Source of the DNA: Microvirga tunisiensis | GTDB taxonomy: Bacteria > Pseudomonadota > Alphaproteobacteria > Rhizobiales > Beijerinckiaceae | Assembly: GCF_009296175.1 (NCBI RefSeq) | Contig: NZ_VOSK01000031.1 | Coordinates: forward strand, 1-44,717 | Direction of reading: 5' to 3' | DNA length: 44,717 nucleotides | Shown here: in pieces, positions 7,367 through 18,631 of the stretch | Numbering within the stretch: the stretch's first letter is position 1 | Layout of the letters: every line of letters begins with the position of its first letter | Position numbers and translations under genes: made by a program | Notes under the pieces: generated by a model | Seen by the model: only the letters and a program-made list of their open reading frames with translations | What the model was told of the DNA's origin: nothing | Database searches by the model: none

Positions 7367-7389
7367 CGTCAACGGGAATGAAGTTCTTT
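7367..7389 (-). promoter_or_regulatory. Candidate promoter and upstream half-site for riboswitch copy 1
   Basis: On the minus strand TTGACG (7367-7372) lies exactly 63 nt before the riboswitch GGTG element, the same distance as TTGACA in copy 2. AAAGAAC (7383-7389) lies 10 bases further upstream, matching one half of the palindrome found before copy 2. The -10 box is not obvious. Confidence 0.45.
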
Positions 7390-7718
7390 ATTATGAGGCT
7401 CAACGAGAAGGACTTGCTGCCGAAACCCGAGGTGAAGAAAATTGTTTCTCAACCGCACAGAACATCTTTCACCTGTATCCTTATGGCATGCAAATCTGCG
7501 AACGATCCCGCAGAATGGCCGCACTGACAAACGAGAAAAACGTTCACCGTCCAGTTCTGCATAAGAAAGATATTGTTCTTCAAACCGGACGCGGTATAGT
7601 CGATAAATGATTGCCGTTCCCGAACGCGACGATGCACGTCGTTTTTCATGGCGATCGACGCACTTCAGCGAACCCTTTGTCCCTTCCAATCGCACTGCAT
7701 TCGAGTCGGCTGCAGATC

Positions 7719-8192
7719 ATGAGCAGAGACATGGACAATATCGACCTCAAGATTCTCACCTTTCTGCAACAGGATGCGTCCCTCTCGATTGCCGACCTGT
7801 CTCAAAAAGTAGGACTGTCCCAAACTCCCTGTTGGAAGCGGATCCAACGACTCGAAGGCAGCGGCGTGATTGACAGGCGGGTCGCCCTTCTCAACCCGGA
7901 GAAGATCGGTTTGGGCCTGACGGTCTTCGTGTCGATCCAGGCGCCCGATCACTCGGGCCCCTGGCTCAAGCGTTTCGCGGAGTTCGTGTCCGACATCCCG
8001 GAGGTGATGGAGTTCTATCGCATGGCGGGCGACGTGGACTACATGCTGCGCGTGGTGGTCAACGACATGGCGGCCTATGATCAGATCTATAAGCGTCTCA
8101 TTGAGACGATCCCGCTCAAGAATGTCACCTCACGCTTCGCGATGCAGCGCATCAAGGCGACCACAGCATACTCGTTGAAGTCAGTGGCATGA
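7719..8192 (+). CDS. Lrp/AsnC-family transcriptional regulator
   Basis: A 157-residue regulator. The N-terminal helix-turn-helix (residues ~5-55) reads DNIDLKILTFLQQDASLSIADLSQKVGLSQTPCWKRIQRLE. It is followed by the ligand-binding RAM domain with its typical ending YDQIYKRLIETIPLKNVTSRFAMQRIK. AsnC/Lrp proteins sense amino acids and form octamers. This one is transcribed divergently from the riboswitch-led sulfur fragment, so an amino-acid or sulfur-linked effector such as cysteine or methionine is plausible. An alternative ATG lies at 7731, and neither start has a strong ribosome site. The region 7390-7718 holds the divergent promoter area and no other gene. Confidence 0.88.
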   Translation: MSRDMDNIDLKILTFLQQDASLSIADLSQKVGLSQTPCWKRIQRLEGSGVIDRRVALLNPEKIGLGLTVFVSIQAPDHSGPWLKRFAEFVSDIPEVMEFYRMAGDVDYMLRVVVNDMAAYDQIYKRLIETIPLKNVTSRFAMQRIKATTAYSLKSVA

Positions 8193-8465
8193 CTGCGTTC
8201 GAAAAAACTCGTAGTCGTCGGCTTAGGCCAGGAAGTGCCCAAGGTTCAGACTAAGGCGTTTGATCCCCAACACAGCGTCGACTGATTCAAGTTTCATCTT
8301 TCCCTCCGACCCCTTGAAGCAATTCCCGAGCAACCCCACCCCAGGCAAAGAGGTATTGATGTCCGAGAGCGCCATTACGTCAACGTCCAGAGTGAGTGTT
8401 GTCTTCAGGCTCGGTCCTGAACTCGTCGTGCACTCAGACGTCAGAGATTGTGACAGAACCGAAGT

Positions 8466-8486
8466 GGCCGGGGTAGTTCCCCGGCC
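8466..8486. terminator. 8-bp GC hairpin after katG
   Basis: A perfect stem GGCCGGGG/CCCCGGCC with a 5-base loop lies about 28 bases past the katG stop on the minus strand. There is no long T-run, so termination strength is uncertain. The rest of 8193-8513 holds no convincing gene. A possible start at 8359 (AAAGAGG ribosome site, MSESAITSTSRVS) loses coding character within about 40 codons. Confidence 0.5.
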
Positions 8487-8513
8487 GCCTGCAGTGATCT
8501 CATGCGGACGCGG

Positions 8514-11184
<2,671 letters not shown>

Positions 11185-11400
11185 TCATGCGCTGAGCAGG
11201 CGAAATGGCTCGGCTAGAGAGGGCTGCGGATTGTAGGCATACGCTGCCTGCTGGTTGGGCATCATTTGGATCATCTCGACTCCACCCGGGATCGCACGGG
11301 TGCTGGCGACGGATTGAAAGCCGAGTATTGGTCGCACTCGCCGCTTGATAGCTCGGTAATCCTGCTGAATGCGATTGTTCAGTTGCATGAACCATGCCAT
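11185..11400 (-). pseudogene. IS6-family transposase, C-terminal remnant
   Basis: The minus strand encodes LNNRIQQDYRAIKRRVRPILGFQSVASTRAI followed by GGVEMIQMM, and ends near PSLAEPFRLLSA. This is the catalytic-Glu end of IS6-type transposases (NN..EQDHRAIKRR..P..GF.S...A...L.G.E...MI.KGQ). The first ~160 residues are missing. It lies at the 3' boundary of the large sulfur operon, so mobile-element activity probably marks the cluster edge. Confidence 0.75.
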
Positions 11401-11478
11401 GAACATGAGGAGCGTCCGAATACAGGCCCTCCTTGTTGCCGGGCTGATGAAAAACATTACCTCAACTTGCGCAAGCCT

Positions 11479-13197
11479 TCAGCGCTGATTATTGCCACTT
11501 CTCGCTTTGAACAGGTGCAACTGAGGAACTGCCGCAAGCAGCTGACAGGTGTAGGGATGGCGTGGAGCACCGAAGATCTCTTCGACGATGCCAGATTCCA
11601 CGATCCTTCCGCCTTTCATCACGGCAATGCGGTGACTCATGTGCTGGACGACCCCGAGGTCATGCGAAATGAAGAGCATTGCCAGGCCAAGCCGATTTTG
11701 GAGGGCAACCAGCAAATCGAGAATTTGCGCTTGAGTCGTTACGTCGAGTGCCGACACCGGCTCGTCGCAGACCAGCAATTCCGGTTCGCAGGCGAGCGCC
11801 TGAGCAATCGACACGCGCTGGCGCTGTCCTCCGGAAAGGGTATGCGGACGGCGCATGAGAAAGTCAGTCGGAAAGCCCACAAGCTCCATGAGCTCTGCCG
11901 CCCGCAACGCACGCGCAGCCTTGTCGAGGCGCGTGTGGAGGCGAAGCGGCTGCTCGATGATGCGCGCCACGGTGTAGCGTGGATCAAAGGAGCTGAGAGG
12001 ATCCTGAACGATAGTCTGGATACGTCGACGCAACGGTCGACGAGCCGCTTCTGACAGCGTGCTCCAGGGTTCACCATGAAACCGGACCTCGCCCTTGTTG
12101 GGATCTTCCAGGGCCAATGCGGCTCTTCCCAAGGTGGACTTTCCCGAGCCCGACTCCCCCACGATGCCCACCGTCTCTCCCGGATGAACATCGAGCGATA
12201 CCTCATCGACGGCGCTGATGGAGGTCCCATCGGGACGTCTGAAGTTGACTGAGATTTCGCGGATCTCAAGAATGGGTGCTCGACGTTTGGAGTTGGTCGA
12301 CCGCAGAGGGACGATGCTGGGTGACGACAGCCAACGCCCGCGCGTCATTGCACTCGGCACTGCGGCGAGCAAGCGTCGCGTATAGGCGTGACGCGGTTCC
12401 GCCAGCACGCGGTCCGTCGATCCGGTCTCGACCAATTCGCCGCTTTGCATAACAGCGATCTTGCTCGCGATCTGCCCGGCGACTGCAAGATCATGTGTGA
12501 TCAGCAGCACGCCATGTCCAGCCCGCGCGAGAGCAGCGAACACGGCCAGGACCTGCTGCTGTACGGTGACGTCCAGCGCGGTGGTCGGTTCGTCCGCGAT
12601 GAGGAGCCGGGGTCGTCCCGCCAATGCCGAGGCGATGAGAGCCCTCTGCCGAAGGCCTCCGGAGAGTTCATGTGGGTATTGCGCCGCTCGTACGTTCGGA
12701 TCGGGCATGCCGACCCGTGAAAGCAGGGTTTCGACCTCTTCCGCCACGCGAGACCGTGGCACAAGGTCGTGCGTCAGGACCGGCTCGGCGATCTCGCGGC
12801 CGACCGTGCGGAGCGGATCCAGCGAGACCAACGCGTCCTGCAGAACGAAGCCGATCTCGCGTCCGCGTACCATGCGCCAGGAAGGCTCGGAAAGGCGAAG
12901 CAGGTCGACGACGTCGCCATCGTGGCCGACAAGCCGCATCGCCCCTGCCGCGATCTGCGTCCGAGGACCAGCGAGCCCGACGAGAGCGCGGGCGGTCACC
13001 GATTTTCCAGAGCCCGACTCGCCTACCAGAGCGAAGATCTCCCCCGACGCGATGGCGAAGGAGATGCCACGAACGGCCTCGATCAATCCCTGGGCAGTGG
13101 CAAAGGCGACGCGCAAACCCTTGACCTCAAGGAGGGGGTGGGCTGCGGTCGGCCCTGTTCTCGTGTCACGGATTTCTCGGACTGCCTCCAGGTTCAC
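11479..13197 (-). CDS. Peptide-type ABC transporter, fused double ATPase (DppD-DppF type)
   Basis: A 572-residue protein with two complete nucleotide-binding domains in one chain. The first (~20-285) has GESGSGKSV, LSGGLRQR, LLIADEPTTALD and ITHD. The second (~310-560) has [29 protein letters not shown] and ISHD. Each ends in the oligopeptide-family HPYT/HAYT tail (PRHAYTRRLLAAVP, PRHPYTCQLLAAVP). It powers import through the two permeases just upstream. A GTG start at 13197 overlaps the permease stop by 4 bases. It is the last gene of the large minus-strand sulfur operon. Confidence 0.92.
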   Translation of the reverse strand: MNLEAVREIRDTRTGPTAAHPLLEVKGLRVAFATAQGLIEAVRGISFAIASGEIFALVGESGSGKSVTARALVGLAGPRTQIAAGAMRLVGHDGDVVDLLRLSEPSWRMVRGREIGFVLQDALVSLDPLRTVGREIAEPVLTHDLVPRSRVAEEVETLLSRVGMPDPNVRAAQYPHELSGGLRQRALIASALAGRPRLLIADEPTTALDVTVQQQVLAVFAALARAGHGVLLITHDLAVAGQIASKIAVMQSGELVETGSTDRVLAEPRHAYTRRLLAAVPSAMTRGRWLSSPSIVPLRSTNSKRRAPILEIREISVNFRRPDGTSISAVDEVSLDVHPGETVGIVGESGSGKSTLGRAALALEDPNKGEVRFHGEPWSTLSEAARRPLRRRIQTIVQDPLSSFDPRYTVARIIEQPLRLHTRLDKAARALRAAELMELVGFPTDFLMRRPHTLSGGQRQRVSIAQALACEPELLVCDEPVSALDVTTQAQILDLLVALQNRLGLAMLFISHDLGVVQHMSHRIAVMKGGRIVESGIVEEIFGAPRHPYTCQLLAAVPQLHLFKARSGNNQR

Positions 13198-14060
13198 GAC
13201 ACGTCTCCCCGAGCGAACAGCATCTGCATCCGGCGCCCCAGCACCGTCATCGCGATCACGGACGCTGCCACCACCGTGGCCGGCAAGAGACTGATCCAGG
13301 GCGCGGTATCAAGGAAATTTCGGCCGTCGGCCAAAAGCGCGCCCCACTCTGCGACTGGTGGGACTACGCCGAGACCAACGAAACTCAGAGCCGAAGCGGA
13401 CAGAACGGAAGTGCCGACGCCGATCGTTGCCAGGATGAGCAGAGGCCGCGTAGCATTCGGGATGATGTGCCGGATGATAATTGTCCAGGGCGGCTCGCCG
13501 AGAGCCACGGCATGTTCGACATAGCCTGACTGCCTGACCTGGAGCACCTGTGAGCGTACGAGCCGGGCGTAGCCGGCGACGCTCGACAATCCTACTGCGA
13601 GCAACGTATTCACCGGCCCGCGGCCAAGCACTGCAATCACCAGCAGGGCCAGCAGGAGCTCGGGAAAGGCCAAGAGGATGTCGATGAGACGCACCAGGAC
13701 GCGGCGCATGGCGACGGGCGCCAGTGCCGCCGCGGTGCCGAGGGATACGCCTCCAAGGGAGGCGATCAGCGTCGCGCCGATCCCAATGATCAGTGATTGC
13801 GATGTGCCGTAGACCACGCGAGTGAAGACATCGCGTCCGAGCTGGTCGGTTCCGAACCAGTGGCCCGGCCCCGGAGGCAGCAGGATCGCGTCGGTATCGA
13901 CCGTGTCCGGAGCTAAGGACGTAAACCATTGCGGCGTCGAGGCGGCAGCCACAAGAAGCAGGACGAAAGCCGCCGGAAGCAACAGGCCAGGAGCACGCCA
14001 CGGATGCCGCCGACCGTCTCTGGACTGTAGAACTGCGGCGATGCCTCTAATATCACTCAT
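13194..14060 (-). CDS. Peptide-type ABC transporter permease (DppC type)
   Basis: A 288-residue inner-membrane permease. An N-terminal OppC_N-like segment (LLPAAFVLLLVAAASTP) precedes DTDAILLPPGPGHWFGTDQLGRDVFTRVV, the invariant opening of DppC/OppC proteins. Five further membrane segments follow, with the EAA loop EHAVALGEPPWTIIIRHIIPN. It forms the channel with the DppB-type protein encoded upstream. It overlaps both neighbours by 4 bases, showing tight translational coupling. Confidence 0.92.
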   Translation of the reverse strand: MSDIRGIAAVLQSRDGRRHPWRAPGLLLPAAFVLLLVAAASTPQWFTSLAPDTVDTDAILLPPGPGHWFGTDQLGRDVFTRVVYGTSQSLIIGIGATLIASLGGVSLGTAAALAPVAMRRVLVRLIDILLAFPELLLALLVIAVLGRGPVNTLLAVGLSSVAGYARLVRSQVLQVRQSGYVEHAVALGEPPWTIIIRHIIPNATRPLLILATIGVGTSVLSASALSFVGLGVVPPVAEWGALLADGRNFLDTAPWISLLPATVVAASVIAMTVLGRRMQMLFARGDVS

Positions 14061-15028
14061 GCGGTCCTCCGGCGCAGGCGCGGATCGATAATGAGATAGA
14101 GGGCGTCGATCAGCAGGTTGACGAGCACGAAGACAAGCGCAGAGAGCATCACCAACCCCAGCACCAAGGGCATGTCGCGCGTCTTGATTGCTTGAAGCGT
14201 GATCTGGCCGATGCCAGACCGGCCGAAGACCGTCTCGGTCAGGATGGACCCGCCGAGCACGCTGGCAAAGAGCGTGCCGGTCAGCGTCGAGGCCGCCAGA
14301 GCTGCATGGCGCAGACCATGGCGCACCCGCAACGCTGTCTCGCTCACGCCTCTGGTACGCACCGTGAGCGCGAAGGGCTGCGCGAGAGCCTCCTCCAATC
14401 CATCCCTGAGCACCTGGGCAAGCAGGGCGGCAAGCGGAAGGCTAAGCGCGACGACTGGCAGTACGAGCGCCTGGAAGCCTTCTCCGCCGGTAACCGGGAA
14501 CCATTGCAGATGGAAACTGAAGAGCGCGAGCAGCACGATGCCGATCCAATAGACAGGGGTGCTCAGCACCGCCAGCTCGAGACCTGAAAGAATGGTTCGC
14601 AGACGCTTGCGACGGCCGGCCGTGGCCAGGGCGTCGATAAGCGCCAAGCAGAGTGCGAGGAACATCGCGCTGCCTGCGAGTTGAAGCGTTGGCCCTGCCG
14701 CCTCACGAATAACGTCGACCACCGGCTGCCGGTATTGGTAGCTCTCTCCGAAATTGCCGGTCAGCGCCGCGCCAAGATAGCGCGCGTATTGGACTGCCAG
14801 CGGCCGATCGAGCCCGTATTGCTGGACGAGAGCGGCGCGTTCGGCTTCGTCGACGACGTTCTCGCCCCCCGTCAGCACCGCAACCGGGTCGCCCGGGATG
14901 AGCTTGACGGTAACGAAGGCGATCGTGGCTGCGCCCCACAGCACGGCCAAGATAATCCCGATCCGCTGGAGCGCGAGCGGCACGAGGTTACGGAGTGAGC
15001 CACGCATCGTAGAAATTCGGCTTTGCAT
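14057..15028 (-). CDS. Peptide-type ABC transporter permease (DppB type)
   Basis: A 323-residue permease with the DppB/OppB signature. An N-terminal membrane helix (IGIILAVLWGAATIAFVTVKLIPGDP) is followed by the periplasmic region containing QYGLDRPLAVQYARYLG, GNFGESYQYRQPV, further helices, and the EAA loop TRGVSETALRVRHGLRHAAL. The ATG at 15028 overlaps the end of the binding-protein gene by 41 bases. A second ATG at 15007 (MRGSLRNLV) would shorten the overlap and is equally plausible, since neither has a clear ribosome site. Confidence 0.9.
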   Translation of the reverse strand: MQSRISTMRGSLRNLVPLALQRIGIILAVLWGAATIAFVTVKLIPGDPVAVLTGGENVVDEAERAALVQQYGLDRPLAVQYARYLGAALTGNFGESYQYRQPVVDVIREAAGPTLQLAGSAMFLALCLALIDALATAGRRKRLRTILSGLELAVLSTPVYWIGIVLLALFSFHLQWFPVTGGEGFQALVLPVVALSLPLAALLAQVLRDGLEEALAQPFALTVRTRGVSETALRVRHGLRHAALAASTLTGTLFASVLGGSILTETVFGRSGIGQITLQAIKTRDMPLVLGLVMLSALVFVLVNLLIDALYLIIDPRLRRRTA

Positions 15029-16661
15029 TGGTGGCCCAGCTGATGCCCTGCAGCCGCTTTGAGGCGCCGAGCTGGTAGGCGGCTATGTAAAGTGGCACGG
15101 CATAGGCCTGACCTACGATCTCCGCCTGAATCTCGCCGTACAGGCGCTTGCGCTCCTCGCCGGAGGCACCGATTGCCCGCGTCAGCTTGTTATCGAGACT
15201 GGTCACACGGGTGACGTTGGAACCATTCGGCGGAATGTAGGCCGAATGGAACACGGTGCGCAGAATGTCCGGCTCCGCCCGTACGTAGAAGAACGAGGCG
15301 ATGTCGTAGTCGTTAGCTGCGGTGCGTGCGGTGTAGCCGCCAGCATCGACCGGATCGAGCTGTAGATCGAATCCGGCTTTCTTCACTGAAAATTGAATCG
15401 CCTGGGCAAGCGTCAGATCCGAGGCGCCCGAGGCAGCGCTGTCGTACACGAAGCGGACCGACAGTCGCACTCCATCCTTCGTGCGAATGCCGTCGGCATC
15501 CCTTTGGGCCCAGCCCGCCGCATCGAGCAGGCGCGCGGCCTTGTTCAGATCAAAGCCCCATAGTGAGGCGATCGTCGGATCGTAGTAGAGCGTGGAGGTC
15601 CCGAGAATGTTGTCTGCGGGCTTCAGGCTGCCGAAATACGCCGCCTTCACGGCCGAAGGCACATCGACGGCGCTCTGAAATGCCTGGCGCACCCTGACGT
15701 CAGCGAACGGGCCCTTCGACGTGTTGAGGAAGAAGGAACGGTTCACGCCGGGGTTTTCGCGCGTCACAACCCGTAGCCGGCTGTCGGACTGTACTGAGCG
15801 GAAGTTCGCCGGCGGCACCTCGTCGATCGCCTGCACTTGCCCGCTACTCAGCGCGCCGAGCCGCACGGACGGTTCCGGCAGGTACTTGAACACGATAGTC
15901 TCGAGATAGGCGGGCCCCTTATGCGCCGCGTAATCCGGGCCCCAATTGTAGTCGGCGCGCCGGACCAAGCGGCTTCCGCTGCCTCTGGTGAAGGTCTCCA
16001 GCAGGAATGGCCCGGAACCGACAATACTGTTGGTGGTGCTCGCTGCAGCGCGCAGATAGGTCGGAGACTGAATTCCCAGATAAGGCAGACTGAGCCCCTG
16101 GAGAAGAGGCGCGAACGGCTGCTTATAGGTGATGACGACGGTCCGATCGTCCAGGGCCTGTACCTTGTCGACCGGGCCGAGCAGCGACTTTGCATAGCTC
16201 GAGGTGGTTTTGGGGTCCAGAATCCGATCGAAGTTAAACTTCACTGCCGCGGCGTCGAGTGGCGTGCCGTCGCTGAAGGTGACGCTCTGGCGGAGATGAA
16301 ATGTATAGACCGTGTTGTCGCTGTTCACCTCCCACCGCTCCGCGAGCCAGGGAGTGAAGCGATTGTCCTCGGCCTGCCCTACCAGCGAATCGACAACGTT
16401 CCGGGTAATCAACGCGGTTATCGAACTTCCTGTGATCGACGGATCGACAATCGCTGTGTCGGTGGCAAGTCCGACAGTCAATGTGCCGCCGGCAACCGGC
16501 TCGTCAGCGGCACGACTCGGCTGGCCGAGCGCCGAGATCAGGAAGACCGAAACGACGGCAACCTGATTTCGCCAACTAAAGACGGAACGCGGGCACCCTG
16601 GTTGGCCTGAAGTGGGTGAGCCCGTGTTGGGGCGGATGGTTCTGACCGCTTTGGGGATCAT
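14988..16661 (-). CDS. Peptide-type ABC transporter substrate-binding protein (SBP_bac_5 family)
   Basis: A 557-residue periplasmic binding protein. An N-terminal signal anchor (VAVVSVFLISALGQPSRAA) lies after an unusually long ~30-residue basic leader, so the true start may lie downstream. The family-5 solute-binding domain follows: GGTLTVGLATDTAIVDP, ERWEVNSDNTVYTFHLRQSVTFSDGTPLDAAAVKFNFDR, and FFLNTSKGPFADVRVRQAF. Proteins of this family bind di/oligopeptides, glutathione, opines or nickel. Because it stands in a sulfur-salvage operon, I infer a Cys-containing peptide, glutathione conjugate or similar ligand; the sequence does not settle it. Confidence 0.9.
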   Translation of the reverse strand: MIPKAVRTIRPNTGSPTSGQPGCPRSVFSWRNQVAVVSVFLISALGQPSRAADEPVAGGTLTVGLATDTAIVDPSITGSSITALITRNVVDSLVGQAEDNRFTPWLAERWEVNSDNTVYTFHLRQSVTFSDGTPLDAAAVKFNFDRILDPKTTSSYAKSLLGPVDKVQALDDRTVVITYKQPFAPLLQGLSLPYLGIQSPTYLRAAASTTNSIVGSGPFLLETFTRGSGSRLVRRADYNWGPDYAAHKGPAYLETIVFKYLPEPSVRLGALSSGQVQAIDEVPPANFRSVQSDSRLRVVTRENPGVNRSFFLNTSKGPFADVRVRQAFQSAVDVPSAVKAAYFGSLKPADNILGTSTLYYDPTIASLWGFDLNKAARLLDAAGWAQRDADGIRTKDGVRLSVRFVYDSAASGASDLTLAQAIQFSVKKAGFDLQLDPVDAGGYTARTAANDYDIASFFYVRAEPDILRTVFHSAYIPPNGSNVTRVTSLDNKLTRAIGASGEERKRLYGEIQAEIVGQAYAVPLYIAAYQLGASKRLQGISWATNAKPNFYDAWLTP

Positions 16662-16751
16662 GTGTCTGCCTCATCCTCTGTGAAACTCGCTGCGACCGGT
16701 AATTCGAGGCCAGTAGAGTATTGGAACTGATGGATCCTCGATTGAAGACAT

Positions 16752-17936
16752 TCATCCCGCTGCATCGAAGCCCCTCGCAAGGTCCGCCTTAAGATCATCG
16801 ATATCCTCCAGACCGATATGGAGACGGATGACGGGTCCTTCGTTTGGCGCCCGTAAGACGCGGCGATCATCCAGGTCGACATGGAGGGCTAAACTCTGGA
16901 ACCCACCCCAGGAGTACCCGAGCCCGAACAGCGAAAGACCGTTCAGAAAGCCCTGCGCCCTCACCTTGAAATCCCGACCTGGCGCGACAGCCAAAACAAA
17001 GGAAAGCACCCCGCTCGCACCTTTGAAGTCCCGCTTCCAGATGTCGTGATCCGGAAAGCTCGGCAGAGCCGGGTACAGAATACGAGCGACATCGTCGCGC
17101 GCTTCCAGCCATTCGGCAATCGCCAGGGCGCTCTTTTGATGCCGCTCAAGGCGCACCCCCATCGTACGCAGGCCACGGAGAACCTGATAAGCATCATCCG
17201 GAGCGCCACAAATGCCGAGTTCGCCATGCACATGCTTCAGACGCCTCCAGCGTCTGGCGTTGGCTGACGCCGTTCCCATCAGAATGTCCGCGTGACCTGC
17301 TGGGTACTTCGTTGACGCCTGAATTGACACATCCACACCGAAGTCGAGCGGCCGGAAATAGAGGGGCGTCGCCCAAGTGTTGTCCATCGTCACAACGGCA
17401 TCATGCCGGTGTGCCACCGCCGCGATTGCCGGAATATCCTGCATTTCGAACGTGTTTGAGCCTGGAGCCTCAAGATGCACAAGTCTGGTATTCGGCTTGA
17501 AAAGCGTCTCAATCTCGGCGCCAAGTGAAGGATCGTAGTACTCGACCTCAATGCCGAAGCGGGTCAGCACGGTGTCGCAGAAACGGCGGACATTGCCGTA
17601 AACGGAATCAACGATCAGCGCATGGTCACCGGCGGCGAGATACGCCAGAAATGTTACTGTGACGGCAGCAAGACCGGACGGAAGAAGGATCGTACCCGCC
17701 GCTCCCTCAAGCTCGTTGATTGCGGTGCAGAGAGCATCTGTCGTTGGTGTTCCGCGTGTTCCATATGTGTATTTCTGCCCGTGCGCCTCCATTGTACCAG
17801 CGTCCGGAAACAGAACGGTCGAGGCGCGGACCGTCGGCGGGTTGACGAACCCGTGGAAATCAAAAGGATTGTGTCCGGCACCGACGAGCTGCGTATTCGA
17901 ACCCACTCGTGTCGGGCGACTGTCGTTTGCGGTCAT
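16752..17936 (-). CDS. Cys/Met-metabolism PLP-dependent enzyme (cystathionine beta-lyase-like)
   Basis: A 394-residue fold-type I PLP enzyme. The lysine that binds PLP is K210 in QASTKYPAGHADILMGT. Y58/R61 (YTYGTRGTP) hold the phosphate, and D185 in VVTMDNTWATPLYF is the pyridine-nitrogen partner. The pattern is closest to MetC-type cystathionine beta-lyases, which cleave C-S bonds by beta-elimination to give pyruvate, ammonia and a thiol. Relatives act on cystine or S-alkylcysteines. In this operon a C-S lyase would free sulfur from the deacetylated cysteine product or peptide-derived thioethers. The ~50-base gaps to its neighbours support co-transcription. A cystathionine gamma-synthase role is less likely in this context. 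Confidence 0.87.
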   Translation of the reverse strand: MTANDSRPTRVGSNTQLVGAGHNPFDFHGFVNPPTVRASTVLFPDAGTMEAHGQKYTYGTRGTPTTDALCTAINELEGAAGTILLPSGLAAVTVTFLAYLAAGDHALIVDSVYGNVRRFCDTVLTRFGIEVEYYDPSLGAEIETLFKPNTRLVHLEAPGSNTFEMQDIPAIAAVAHRHDAVVTMDNTWATPLYFRPLDFGVDVSIQASTKYPAGHADILMGTASANARRWRRLKHVHGELGICGAPDDAYQVLRGLRTMGVRLERHQKSALAIAEWLEARDDVARILYPALPSFPDHDIWKRDFKGASGVLSFVLAVAPGRDFKVRAQGFLNGLSLFGLGYSWGGFQSLALHVDLDDRRVLRAPNEGPVIRLHIGLEDIDDLKADLARGFDAAG

Positions 17937-17986
17937 CTGTGCTGCTTGCCGTGTTTCTCTTGAGGAATGAACGGACCGGGATCGCG

Positions 17987-18583
17987 CTACAGCGGGTCGC
18001 CGGCGAGATGACGCTCAAGGAAGGGGAGATTGTCCTGACCCCAGTAGACTTCACCATCATAGCCGTAGGTTGGAAAGCCGAAGACGCCGGCTTGACGCGC
18101 ATGAGCGCGGCCCGATGCCCATTTCGCTCCTACGTCCTCATCCTGCTCACGCCGCAGCAAGGCGGCACCATCGAGGCCGACGGTGTCCGCTATCCGGCGG
18201 CGGACCTCCGGCACACCTATGTCTTCGCCGCGGATCCAGAACGCTTCCTGCAACGCACGCGTCAGGGCAATCCAGTCGTCTCCGTCAAGATAAGCCGCGA
18301 TAACCGCAAGTGAGGCTGGCGTCGGATCCGAAAGCACAGGCCTGTTATCCAGAAGCAATGACTTCCCACGCACCTTGGCCCAGCGCTTGAGATCCCGCAC
18401 CCCGTAGGCTCGGCGGGCTTCCGGCCGATTACGCGAGAAGATCCCGCCGTTTTCCTCAATCACCGTCGTCAGGTACGGCTTGATCTCAAACTCGTACCTA
18501 CGTGCCAGGTCGAGAAAGGCGTCAAAGCCAATGAAGGCCCATGGGGAGCCGATCGAGAAGAAGTAATCTACGACTTTTGTCAC
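17987..18583 (-). CDS. GST-kappa / 2-hydroxychromene-2-carboxylate isomerase-like (DsbA-fold) protein
   Basis: A 198-residue thioredoxin/DsbA-fold protein. The active-site region is DYFFSIGSPWAFIGF, with S13 in place of the CXXC cysteines, which is the hallmark of GST-kappa and HCCA isomerases. The cis-proline loop is VFGFPTYGYDGEVYWGQD, and the helical insertion contains DLKRWAKVRGK. Members bind glutathione and act on glutathione or aromatic substrates. Lying between a flavin monooxygenase and a C-S lyase, it may process glutathione conjugates or use GSH in a C-S exchange step; this is inference. The start is a GTG. Confidence 0.8.
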   Translation of the reverse strand: MTKVVDYFFSIGSPWAFIGFDAFLDLARRYEFEIKPYLTTVIEENGGIFSRNRPEARRAYGVRDLKRWAKVRGKSLLLDNRPVLSDPTPASLAVIAAYLDGDDWIALTRALQEAFWIRGEDIGVPEVRRRIADTVGLDGAALLRREQDEDVGAKWASGRAHARQAGVFGFPTYGYDGEVYWGQDNLPFLERHLAGDPL

Positions 18584-18631
18584 TGATACAGCCTTTGACT
18601 AAGAGGATGCGATAACCTCGATTGGCATCGC

